A DNA stretch of 64,000 nucleotides, taken from Tenacibaculum maritimum NCIMB 2154 (GTDB lineage: Bacteria > Bacteroidota > Bacteroidia > Flavobacteriales > Flavobacteriaceae). Each line of letters opens with the position of its first letter. Position 1 is the stretch's first letter. The stretch is from assembly GCF_900119795.1 (NCBI RefSeq), contig NZ_LT634361.1:2170001-2234000 (forward strand). The letters run 5' to 3'. Under the pieces are notes generated by a model. The model was given only the letters and a program-made list of their open reading frames with translations. It had not been told where the DNA came from and made no database searches. A program made the translations under genes and the position numbers. Shown here one piece after another: positions 56,824-64,000 of this stretch.

Positions 56824-57380
56824 GACTCCTTTATTGGATGTTCCTTAAAGTAATTTGATATTATTTTTCTATCTTCATGCACTATGGAATCTCCATCCTT
56901 AAAATAGTAATTAACTTTTTTATATCCCTTTTTATATCTTGAATTAAAAGAATAAGCAATTTGTTGCTTCTCAAAGGCAAATAACATATGTATGGTATAA
57001 TCCGTATTATATGCATGTTTGGTATTTTCATCAATCCCATCACCATACTTAAAAAAGGTTAAAAACCACCTTGCATTTTTATTTTTATACAAAAAGCTGT
57101 CTTTTTGGATATAATTTACCACAAAGCTATCTACCTTAGTTTTATGTTTTTCGTTCTCTTTATCAAAGTTTTTTATTACAAAAAAGTCATCTCTACTCAA
57201 CTCATAATATTTTTTATTCTCTTTATAATGAGGAAATTTACCTATATCATTCGGTTTTAAATGGTATATCTTAAGACTTTTGTCTTTGTCTTTGGATTGG
57301 CAAGCAAACAATAAGCCCATTATAAGCACCCCATAAAAAACCACCTCTTTTAAATGTTTTATATTAGCTAATTTTACCAT
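56817..57380 (-). CDS. Tandem lipoprotein 6
   Basis: A 187-aa paralogue: N1-type (HYKENKKYYELSRDDFF), M2, C-type d (EKQQIAYSFNSRYKKGYKK). C-type d recurs in copy 1 behind an N2 segment. It overlaps copy 7 by 7 nt. Confidence 0.85.
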   Translation of the reverse strand: MVKLANIKHLKEVVFYGVLIMGLLFACQSKDKDKSLKIYHLKPNDIGKFPHYKENKKYYELSRDDFFVIKNFDKENEKHKTKVDSFVVNYIQKDSFLYKNKNARWFLTFFKYGDGIDENTKHAYNTDYTIHMLFAFEKQQIAYSFNSRYKKGYKKVNYYFKDGDSIVHEDRKIISNYFKEHPIKESW

Positions 57381-57925
57381 GACTCCTTTATTGGATGTTC
57401 CTTAAAGTAATTTGATATTATTTTTCTATCTTCATGCACTATGGAATCCCCTCCTTTAAAATAATATGTAGGAATATGATCTCTTAAAGCAAATGAGTAA
57501 ACAACTTCTCTCTTTTTAAAGGCAAATAATGTATGAATGGTATAATCAGTATCTACTCGATGCTCCGTATTTTCATCAATCCCATCACCATACTTAAAAA
57601 AGGTTAAAAACCACCTTGCATTTTTATTTTTATACAAAAAGCTGTCTTTTTGGATATAATTTACCACAAAGCTATCTACCTTAGTTTTATGTTTTTCGTT
57701 CTCTTTATCAAAGTTTTTTATCGCAAAAAAATCACTTCTAGTTTTTGAATACCATCCATATACACCAACCGTATCTTTATTTACATGAACAAGGTTTGGT
57801 TTTAAATGGTATATCTTAAGACTTTTGTCTTTGTCTTTGGGTTGGCACGCAAGCAATAAGCCCATTATAAGCACCTCATAAAAAACCACCTCTTTTAAAT
57901 GTTTCATATTAGCTAATTTTACCAT
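57374..57925 (-). CDS. Tandem lipoprotein 5
   Basis: A 183-aa paralogue, the shortest: N2, M1 and a unique C-type e (KKREVVYSFALRDHIPTYYF) that joins the IVHEDRKIISNYF tail of type d. It overlaps copy 6 by 7 nt. Confidence 0.85.
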   Translation of the reverse strand: MVKLANMKHLKEVVFYEVLIMGLLLACQPKDKDKSLKIYHLKPNLVHVNKDTVGVYGWYSKTRSDFFAIKNFDKENEKHKTKVDSFVVNYIQKDSFLYKNKNARWFLTFFKYGDGIDENTEHRVDTDYTIHTLFAFKKREVVYSFALRDHIPTYYFKGGDSIVHEDRKIISNYFKEHPIKESW

Positions 57926-58485
57926 GACTCCTTTATTGGGTGTTCCTTAAAGTAATCTGATATTATTTTTCTCCTATTCTTATCTATTTTTTTAGGGGAG
58001 TACTCAATCCAATAATTAGACCCAATATACCCTACTCTACTGTCAAAATAAAAATTACATATTTCTTTTCTTTGAGCAAATAATGTATGAATGGTATAAT
58101 CAGTATCTACCCGATGCTCTGTATTTTCATCAATTCCATCGCCATACTTAAAAAAAACCAACGACCAATACGCATTTTTATTTTTATACAAAAAGCTGTC
58201 TTTTTGGATATAATTTACCACAAAGCTATCTACCTTAGTTTTATGTTTTTCATTCTCTTTATCAAAGTTTTTTATCGCAAAAAAATCACTTCTAGTTTTT
58301 GAATACCATCCATATACACCAACCGTATCTTTATTTACATGAACAAGATTCGGTTTTAAATGGTATATCTTAAGACTTTTGTCTTTGTCTTTGTCTTTGG
58401 ATTGGCAACCAAACAATAAGCCCATTATAAGCACCCCATAAAAAACCACCTCTTTTAAATGTTTTATATTAGCTAATTTTACCAT
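57919..58485 (-). CDS. Tandem lipoprotein 4
   Basis: A 188-aa paralogue: N2, M1, C-type c as in copy 7. The linker after the lipid Cys is extended (CQSKDKDKDKS) by an in-frame GACAAA-type repeat. It overlaps copy 5 by 7 nt. Confidence 0.85.
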   Translation of the reverse strand: MVKLANIKHLKEVVFYGVLIMGLLFGCQSKDKDKDKSLKIYHLKPNLVHVNKDTVGVYGWYSKTRSDFFAIKNFDKENEKHKTKVDSFVVNYIQKDSFLYKNKNAYWSLVFFKYGDGIDENTEHRVDTDYTIHTLFAQRKEICNFYFDSRVGYIGSNYWIEYSPKKIDKNRRKIISDYFKEHPIKESW

Positions 58486-59051
58486 GGCTCCTCTATTGGA
58501 TCTTCCTTAAAGTAGTCTGATATTATTTTTCTTTTTTCTTTTACCACTGAATCTCCTTTTTTAAAATAGTAACCAGTGGTTTTATATTTTTTCTGATAAT
58601 AAGTATCATTAGACTCAAAAGAATAATAGATTTCCCGCTTTTCAAAGGCAAATAGCGTATGTATGGTATAGTCCGTATTATATGCATGTTTGGTATTTTC
58701 ATCAATCCCATCACCATACTTAAAAAAAACCAACGACCAATACGCATTTTTATTTTTATACAAAAAGCTGTCTTTTTGGATATAATTTACCACAAAGCTA
58801 TCTACCTTAGTTTTATGTTTTTCGTTCTCTTTATCAAAGTTTTTTATCGCAAAAAAATCATTTCGAAGTAATTCGTAATACCTTTTATTTTCCCTATACT
58901 CTGGAAGTTCACTAATATCATTCGGTTTTAAATGGTATATCTTAAGACTTTTGTCTTTGGCTTTGGGTTGGCACGCAAACAATAAGCCCATTATAAGCAC
59001 CTCATAAAAAACCACCTCTTTTAAATGTTTCATATTAGCTAATTTTACCAT
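58479..59051 (-). CDS. Tandem lipoprotein 3
   Basis: A 190-aa paralogue with a diverged N1 segment (SELPEYRENKRYYELLRNDF), M2 and a longer b-type C-terminus (KREIYYSFESNDTYYQKKYK). It is the most diverged copy outside the core. It ends DPIEEPW. Overlaps copy 4 by 7 nt. Confidence 0.85.
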   Translation of the reverse strand: MVKLANMKHLKEVVFYEVLIMGLLFACQPKAKDKSLKIYHLKPNDISELPEYRENKRYYELLRNDFFAIKNFDKENEKHKTKVDSFVVNYIQKDSFLYKNKNAYWSLVFFKYGDGIDENTKHAYNTDYTIHTLFAFEKREIYYSFESNDTYYQKKYKTTGYYFKKGDSVVKEKRKIISDYFKEDPIEEPW

Positions 59052-59599
59052 GACTCCTTTATCGGGTGTTCCTTAAAGTAATCTGATATTATTTTTCTTT
59101 TTTCATCATTAGACTCAAAGTTCTCTTGATTTATCCAATAAAAAGACCCTCGATACCCGATCTTACTATCAAATGTATAAATAGCTATTTCTTTCTTCGG
59201 AGCAAATAATGTATGCATCGTATAGTCAGTATCTACCCGATGCTCTGTATTTTCATCAATCCCATCGCCATACTTAAAGAAAGTTAAAGACCATTTTGCA
59301 TTTTTATTTTTATATAAAAAGCTGTCTTTTTGGATATAATTTACCACAAAGCTATCTACTTTAGTTTTATGTTTTTCATTCTCTTTATCAAAGTTTTTTA
59401 TCGCAAAAAAATCACTTCTAGTTTTTGAATACCATCCATATACACCAACCGTATCTTTATTTACATGAACAAGGTTTGGTTTTAAATGGTATATCTTAAG
59501 ACTTTTGTCTTTGGGTTGGCACTCAAGCAATAATATCATTATAAACACCCCATAAAAAATCACCTCTTTTAAATGTTTTATATTAGCTAATTTTACCAT
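59045..59599 (-). CDS. Tandem lipoprotein 2
   Basis: A 184-aa paralogue: signal ending LLLECQPKDKS (Glu before the lipid Cys is unusual for a lipobox), N2, M1, C-type a as in copy 9. Overlaps copy 3 by 7 nt. If the Glu at -1 blocks lipidation, this copy may be soluble or inactive (inference). Confidence 0.82.
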   Translation of the reverse strand: MVKLANIKHLKEVIFYGVFIMILLLECQPKDKSLKIYHLKPNLVHVNKDTVGVYGWYSKTRSDFFAIKNFDKENEKHKTKVDSFVVNYIQKDSFLYKNKNAKWSLTFFKYGDGIDENTEHRVDTDYTMHTLFAPKKEIAIYTFDSKIGYRGSFYWINQENFESNDEKRKIISDYFKEHPIKESW

Positions 59600-60126
59600 G
59601 GCTCCTTTATTGGATGTTCCTTAAAGTAGTCTGATATTATTTTTCTATCTTCATGCACTATGGAATCTCCATCCTTAAAATAGTAATTAACTTTTTTATA
59701 TCCCTTTTCATATCTTGAATTAAAAGAATAAGCAATTTGTTGCTTCTCAAAGGCAAATAACGTATGTATGGTATAATCCGTATTATATGCATGTTTGGTA
59801 TTTTCATCAATCCCATCACCATACTCAAAAAAGGTTAAAAACCACCTTGTATTTTTATTTTTATATAAAAAGTTGTCTTTTTGGATATAATTTACCACAA
59901 AGCTATCTACTTTAGTTTTATGTTTTTCGTTCTCTTTATCAAAGTTTTTTATCGCAAAAAAATCACTTCTAGTTTTTGAATACCATCCATATACACCAAC
60001 CGTATCTTTATTTACATGAACAAGATTTGGTTTTAAATGGTATATTTTAAGGCTTTTGTCTTTGGGTTGACACGCAAGCAATAAGCATAAAAAAATAAAA
60101 AAGGGAAAAAATCTAATAGTCGCCAT
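59593..60126 (-). CDS. Tandem lipoprotein 1 (first after the effector, different signal peptide)
   Basis: The open frame extends to 60174, but the Met at 60126 gives a clean lipoprotein signal (MATIRFFPFFIFLCLLLAC). This differs from the MVKLANIKHLKE-type signal of the other eight. The mature part is N2, M2, C-type d. Its start overlaps the effector's stop by 14 nt. Position and signal suggest that it is the founder immunity gene. Confidence 0.85.
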   Translation of the reverse strand: MATIRFFPFFIFLCLLLACQPKDKSLKIYHLKPNLVHVNKDTVGVYGWYSKTRSDFFAIKNFDKENEKHKTKVDSFVVNYIQKDNFLYKNKNTRWFLTFFEYGDGIDENTKHAYNTDYTIHTLFAFEKQQIAYSFNSRYEKGYKKVNYYFKDGDSIVHEDRKIISDYFKEHPIKEPW

Positions 60127-60994
60127 AGCAAAAAAATGAAAAGTTAAACACCGAAGTAAATGGCTTTTTCCCACGTTGGTGTTGCAGTACCCACATATCA
60201 GTCAATCCTCCAATCCCTAATTTAGCAGCAGGAGAAGCCTTCGTCAAATCGCCTTCCGTAACTCCAAAATCGTCTCGTATTTCAACAGAAATTAAGGCTG
60301 CCCAATTGCATTTTTTAGGATTGTAAAAAATTGCCGACAAATTGACAATGAGTTTTTGAGTACCTCCTACTAAAATTTTTAACGTAGGGCTAGAATTCCA
60401 TGAAAAACTAGGAGTTCTATAATCCTTCTCTTTTAACCCTACTTTCGCAAAATCTCCTCCATAAGCAAACATCAACTCTTTAAACTCGGTAGATATTTGC
60501 TTTATTAGGTTTTGTCCTTCAGGAGAATGTTTGATTGCATGAGAAAGACCTCCATCATCATACCACATTTCTCCTTGTTTGGTCATAAAATGATTTACAA
60601 AATCCTTGGCATAATAAGCAGCATCCGCCTGATCTATATGTTTTTCCCAATAAGCCCCTGCATAAATTCCTGTCTTTAAGGTCAACTCTAAATCAAAAGC
60701 CAAATAAGCATCGCTCATAAAACGAGTAGGAGCTACCAAGGTTTTTACCAAAGCACTGTTGGGTTTTTTACTTCGAGAAAATTGAAAATCAGGCCCTCCA
60801 CTACTAAACTTACCAATATTCAAAAGTTCATGAGGTAACTTTCCTTGCACAGTGGCAGCAATGCTATCCAAACGGAATCCTAGTTTATCAACTTTTTTGT
60901 AATCAGGAGAAGTCTCTCTCTCTATTTCATGAATAAGACTTCGGCAATCTCTTAAATCAAATGTAATCATACGTGTTCTTTTTTTACATGGCAT
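60113..60994 (-). CDS. Putative effector, DUF3289/DUF6402-like
   Basis: This 293-aa protein has no signal peptide and no membrane segment. Its C-terminal part, SVEIRDDFGVTEGDL ... GLTDMWVLQHQRGKKPFTSV, resembles the closing signature of DUF3289 or DUF6402 proteins (an FGL/DxxD segment, then W.LQHxRGxKPF), which in Proteobacteria often lie next to T6SS genes. The N-terminal ~200 aa include FYGGDF-like and LIHEIERETSP stretches without a recognised catalytic motif. Met9 (60970) is an alternative start. It heads an operon of nine overlapping lipoprotein genes, which suggests a toxin acting in the periplasm or on the envelope. Family recall is from memory; the toxin role is inferred. Confidence 0.6.
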   Translation of the reverse strand: MPCKKRTRMITFDLRDCRSLIHEIERETSPDYKKVDKLGFRLDSIAATVQGKLPHELLNIGKFSSGGPDFQFSRSKKPNSALVKTLVAPTRFMSDAYLAFDLELTLKTGIYAGAYWEKHIDQADAAYYAKDFVNHFMTKQGEMWYDDGGLSHAIKHSPEGQNLIKQISTEFKELMFAYGGDFAKVGLKEKDYRTPSFSWNSSPTLKILVGGTQKLIVNLSAIFYNPKKCNWAALISVEIRDDFGVTEGDLTKASPAAKLGIGGLTDMWVLQHQRGKKPFTSVFNFSFFCYGDY

Positions 60995-61699
60995 TCATTT
61001 TTGCACCATTACTAACTTATTTCTTTTTACTAAAACAAAAAAACAAGAAACAAACGAATCTTAAAATCAAAATGATCAAAAAAAAGAGCTGTAAGGTGCT
61101 GTAACAAAGCTACTAAAAATAAGATTAAAATTATTTTCATATTTTTTATAAAAAAAAGAAACCTAAAACCAAAAACCCTGATTATTAACATGTTGAATTT
61201 TAAGCTACGTAAAAACACCGAGCCAAAACCTAGTAAAATTACGTAGCTTTTTTTTTATAAATCAAGTAGAAAACAGTAGAAAAAACACCTAAAAAAACAA
61301 TCTTTTGCGTAAAAAAAACAGTAGAATTTTGTTTTCAAAAAGAGTACATTCAAAATTGATGCCTAGCACTATGCCAAAAAAATTTATTTTGTAAAAACGA
61401 GGCTTCTTTCACCTAACTTAAAAACAGCATGATTTTTATGCTCAATAACACCATTACTGTATCCTTATTTCTTGGTGTATTCACAAGTTATTGAGCAATT
61501 TTATTATTTTTATTAAAACATGGAATAGCCGGCCTATCTATTCTTTATTCGTATATTTCAACAAGGAGTTTTTTACCCTTATAAGAAGCTTACTTTCTCT
61601 TTTTTCTTAGAGGAAAAATAAAGCCCCATTTGCCTAAAGCATTATTATTTTACTTACCCCCTTCTTTTATTATAAAAACAGCGCCATTTTACTAGTAAA
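60995..61699. other. 705-bp gap with two unexplained plus-strand hairpins
   Basis: A terminator-like hairpin (AAGCTACGTAA ... TTACGTAGCTT then T8, 61202-61259) has no plus-strand gene before it. A second structure at 61439-61497 pairs TGCTCAATAAC with GTTATTGAGCA and has an inner CACCA/TGGTG stem. Either could belong to a small RNA or to the leader of the effector operon (antisense orientation). A 62-codon hydrophobic ORF (61030-61218, minus) is low-complexity and not accepted. Confidence 0.45.
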
Positions 61700-61716
61700 T
61701 TATGGCGCTTTTTTTT
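61680..61716. terminator. Terminator overlapping the symporter stop codon
   Basis: AGCGCCAT ... ATGGCGCT (61680-61709), with a T-run on both strands. The minus-strand arm includes the last codons and stop of the symporter gene. Confidence 0.8.
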
Positions 61717-63358
61717 GAAATAACTGTATGCAGGTAGCAATTCCCATTACCAAAACGCAACCTAACAAATTTAGCCACAAATAAGGCAACCAATCAACAT
61801 ACCAAACCAATACAATAAGTATTTGAGTAATGATTGCGGCTATAAATACGGCATTTCCTTTGACAAATTTCACAAAAAAAGCAAGTAAAAAAATTCCCAA
61901 TACATTTCCATAAAAAATAGAACCTATAATATTTACTAACTGAATTAAGTTGTCAAATAAATTAGCTACACAAGCTACTAAAATTGCCAAAATTCCCCAA
62001 CCTAATGTAAACCATTTTGACGCTTTCACATAATGCTCTTCACTCCTATTAGCCGCTACATTTCTTTTATACAAGTCAATAGCCGTAGTACTTGCAAGGG
62101 CATTTAGCTCAGAAGCGGTAGATGACATTGCTGCAGATAAAATTACCGCTAGTAAAAGACCTATTAAACCTCTAGGCAAATTGTTTAATATAAAATGAAT
62201 AAACACATAGTCTTTATCATTTGTTTCTACAGAAGCATCTGCCTTTTTTATGATTTCTTTTGCCGCATCTTTAACTTCAGCATCTTGTTCATTTAAAGCT
62301 TTTATACTAACCAATTCATTGGTTTGTATTCCATTAAGCAGTAACTCTTTTTTACGTTGCTCTATTTCTTGATGCGTTTCTTGAAGTTGTTTATAGGTTG
62401 TTGCATACGCTGATGAATAGACCGCCTCATTAGCTTTCGGATTAAAATTCAATGGCGAAGGGTTGAATTGGTAAAATACAAATACCATTACCCCTACTAA
62501 TAAAATAAAAAACTGCATTGGCACTTTTAGCAATCCATTAAAAATCAACCCCAATTGACTTTCTCTAGCTGATTTTCCTGATAAATATCGTTGTACTTGG
62601 CTTTGATCTGTACCAAAATAAGAAAGCATTAAAAAAGTTCCTCCAATTAACCCTGTCCAAACAGTATAACGATTGCTAAAATCAAATGAAAAATCCAATA
62701 CATTCATTTTTCCACTTGCTCCTGCAATTTCCAACGCTTTTACAAATGTAATCTCTTTAGGTAGGTATTGCATTACCAAATAAAAAGCAATTAACATTCC
62801 TAAAAAAATAATAATCATTTGTTGCTTTTGCGTAACATTTACCGCTTTTGTACCTCCTGAAACTGTATAAATAATTACTAAAACTCCAATAATGATGTTT
62901 AAGCTTATCAAATTCCAACCCAATACTGCTGATAAAATTATTGCAGGAGCAAAAATGGTAATTCCTGCTGCCAAACCGCGCTGCACTAAAAACAAGAACG
63001 CTGCTAGGGTACGAGTTTTTAAGTCAAATCTGTTTTCTAAAAATTCGTAGGCTGTATATACTTTTAATTGGTGATAAATAGGTATGAACACCATACAAAT
63101 AACAACCATGGCAATTGGCAGCCCGAAATAAAATTGTACAAACCCCATTCCACTATGAAATGCCTGTCCTGGGGTTGATAAAAAAGTAATTGCACTTGCT
63201 TGAGTGGCCATTACCGATAGCCCTATGGTCCACCATTTAGTATCATTCCCACCTCTTATATAATCGTCAACACTTGCATTTTTTCGAGTTACATAAGTTC
63301 CGTATCCTACAATAAATACTAGTGTAATAGATAAAACGATCCAATCTAATAATTCCAT
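61700..63358 (-). CDS. Sodium:solute symporter (SSS family)
   Basis: The 552-aa inner-membrane transporter has about 13-14 hydrophobic helices with SSS signatures: GGNDTKWWTIGLSVMATQAS (TM1/TM2 region), AYEFLENRFDLKTR, and SAAMSSTASELNALASTTAIDLYKR (TM8-like Na+-site region). A ~75-aa charged insert at about 330-385 (EIEQRKKELLLNG...) is a hydrophilic loop. Substrate unknown. A 35-aa membrane peptide and a DUF6503-like gene precede it on the same strand. Confidence 0.9.
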   Translation of the reverse strand: MELLDWIVLSITLVFIVGYGTYVTRKNASVDDYIRGGNDTKWWTIGLSVMATQASAITFLSTPGQAFHSGMGFVQFYFGLPIAMVVICMVFIPIYHQLKVYTAYEFLENRFDLKTRTLAAFLFLVQRGLAAGITIFAPAIILSAVLGWNLISLNIIIGVLVIIYTVSGGTKAVNVTQKQQMIIIFLGMLIAFYLVMQYLPKEITFVKALEIAGASGKMNVLDFSFDFSNRYTVWTGLIGGTFLMLSYFGTDQSQVQRYLSGKSARESQLGLIFNGLLKVPMQFFILLVGVMVFVFYQFNPSPLNFNPKANEAVYSSAYATTYKQLQETHQEIEQRKKELLLNGIQTNELVSIKALNEQDAEVKDAAKEIIKKADASVETNDKDYVFIHFILNNLPRGLIGLLLAVILSAAMSSTASELNALASTTAIDLYKRNVAANRSEEHYVKASKWFTLGWGILAILVACVANLFDNLIQLVNIIGSIFYGNVLGIFLLAFFVKFVKGNAVFIAAIITQILIVLVWYVDWLPYLWLNLLGCVLVMGIATCIQLFQKKAP

Positions 63359-63369
63359 TTCTAGAAATT

Positions 63370-63477
63370 TTATAAGGTGAAATAATTTGTAATTACATAA
63401 AATAATAATATGTACACTACATTAGCTATTAAAACGGCTGTATATTCTTTTTTCCAAATATATTTTTGTCCACTCAT
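63370..63477 (-). CDS. 35-aa single-pass membrane peptide upstream of the symporter
   Basis: ATG at 63477, stop at 63370-63372; the peptide begins MSGQKYIWKKEYTAVLIAN and continues with a hydrophobic segment (VVYILLFYVI) to NYFTL. A cytoplasmic basic N-terminus and one helix fit a small accessory subunit. It lies 11 bp before the symporter and about 12 bp after the preceding gene, so it is embedded in an operon. Small partner subunits are known for other SSS/MctP-type transporters, which makes a transporter-associated role plausible. Confidence 0.6.
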   Translation of the reverse strand: MSGQKYIWKKEYTAVLIANVVYILLFYVITNYFTL

Positions 63478-63489
63478 AGTATTAGTACA

Positions 63490-64000
63490 CTATCTTTTTT
63501 TATAAAAATCGTCTGTCAAAGCTGTTTTACTCAATGTTATTTCTTCAAAAACAGTAGGCTCCTTTGCTGGTTCTAATGGAGCTCCATTTTCATCTCTTTT
63601 ATACCATGTCATTGACTTCGGTAACAATACTCCGTCCACTTCTGTCCATGCTCCATATTTTATCAACTTTACAGTATCACTTGCTTTTTTGCTAAAAAAT
63701 GTAACGGTGTATCCCAACCATTCCATTTGATAAGTCTTAGGATTGTAATATAAGTAATAATTATCTTCAGGAGAAACTCCTACTCCACTATTGTATGAAA
63801 TTTTAATTCCAGGATAGCTAACTCCTTCAAAAGTAATCGGTGCAGCTTCTTCATATACAATACCATCATCCGCTAAAATAAACGGCATTGCGTAAAAGTA
63901 AAAATACAAATTGTAATAAAAATCTGCATTTCCCTTAAAAGAAGCAGTATCTTTTTGCTGTACCCACGGCTTTTTTCCATCAAAACCAATTGTATAATCA
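63490..64000 (-). CDS. DUF6503-like protein, C-terminal part (5' end beyond window)
   Basis: The frame is open from the window's right end (codons reading DYTIGFDGKKPWVQQKD), so the Met at 63909 is internal. The NADFYYNLYFYFYAMPFILADDG stretch and the outer-membrane-lipoprotein-like beta pattern (YNPKTYQMEWLGYTVTF, GAWTEVDGVLLPKSMTWY) fit the DUF6503 family of Bacteroidota; function unknown. It is probably the first gene of an operon with the small membrane peptide and the symporter. Confidence 0.7.
   Translation of the reverse strand, partial: DYTIGFDGKKPWVQQKDTASFKGNADFYYNLYFYFYAMPFILADDGIVYEEAAPITFEGVSYPGIKISYNSGVGVSPEDNYYLYYNPKTYQMEWLGYTVTFFSKKASDTVKLIKYGAWTEVDGVLLPKSMTWYKRDENGAPLEPAKEPTVFEEITLSKTALTDDFYKKR

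Noticed and set aside
55326..58871. Plus-strand ORFs of about 70 codons repeated through the lipoprotein array
   Set aside because: They are the same antisense shadow of the invariant core in each copy.
61030..61218. 62-codon hydrophobic ORF upstream of the effector gene
   Set aside because: Leu/Phe-rich low-complexity composition from T-rich DNA; it overlaps the operon leader.

Overview
The window is AT-rich chromosomal DNA from a member of the Bacteroidota, most likely a marine Flavobacteriaceae (Tenacibaculum/Polaribacter-like; inference). The grounds are: several large secreted proteins with C-terminal type IX secretion (T9SS) sorting domains, TAnnTTTG-type -7 promoter boxes in front of tRNA genes, a Bacteroidota-type T6SS tube protein (TssD/Hcp), a SusC-like TonB receptor with a carboxypeptidase-like plug extension, and typical flavobacterial families (DUF2911, DUF4870-PadR-PspC-head GIN operon, YwqK-like proteins). 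Neither end is a natural boundary: a bifunctional hydrolase/OsmC gene is cut on the left and a DUF6503-like gene on the right.

Region 1 (1-46.2 kb) is mostly core genome. It holds an ergothioneine pair (egtB-egtD), secreted T9SS cargo (a 1350-aa BNR/PKD/LamG protein, a neutral ceramidase, a 1594-aa M12B-like metalloprotease with CUB and Fn3 modules, an S8 protease), a PadR/PspC/head-GIN stress-type operon, pyruvate dehydrogenase E1-alpha and E2 (pdhA-pdhC) with E3 (lpdA) farther on behind argS, aroC, mnmA, rhomboid, acyltransferase, sterol-desaturase-like and other housekeeping genes. Two tRNA-Ser(TGA) and three tRNA-Gly(TCC) genes lie in tandem-duplicated units. A short ISAon1-like transposase remnant sits beside a metallo-beta-lactamase-fold gene.

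Region 2 (about 46.3-52.4 kb) is an accessory island. A 22/24-bp inverted repeat bounds 5.6 kb in which every gene lies on the minus strand. Four copies of a conserved repeat (97-258 bp) separate the genes into cassettes, and each cassette's first start codon lies only 19-40 nt from the repeat edge. The repeat ends resemble integron attC core sites (GCCTAAC ... GTTAGGT). Cargo: a tandem GIY-YIG protein, a TssD fused to a probable ADP-ribosyltransferase toxin with a candidate immunity gene, a lipoprotein, and a zincin-type protease with a lipoprotein partner. The left edge holds a truncated zincin gene and a transposase remnant. The right edge holds a 56-bp-period array of perfect and near-perfect hairpins.

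Region 3 (52.7-61.7 kb) starts with a TonB-dependent receptor broken by a one-base frameshift in a G5 tract. A minus-strand block follows: one DUF3289/DUF6402-like putative effector followed by nine overlapping, mosaic paralogous lipoprotein genes. Each junction in the array has the same ATGGTAA stop-start overlap. This looks like an effector with an expanded immunity-lipoprotein array and is, with the cassette island, the most interesting part of the window. Region 4 (61.7-64 kb) holds a sodium:solute symporter, a 35-aa membrane peptide gene just upstream of it, and the partial DUF6503-like gene.
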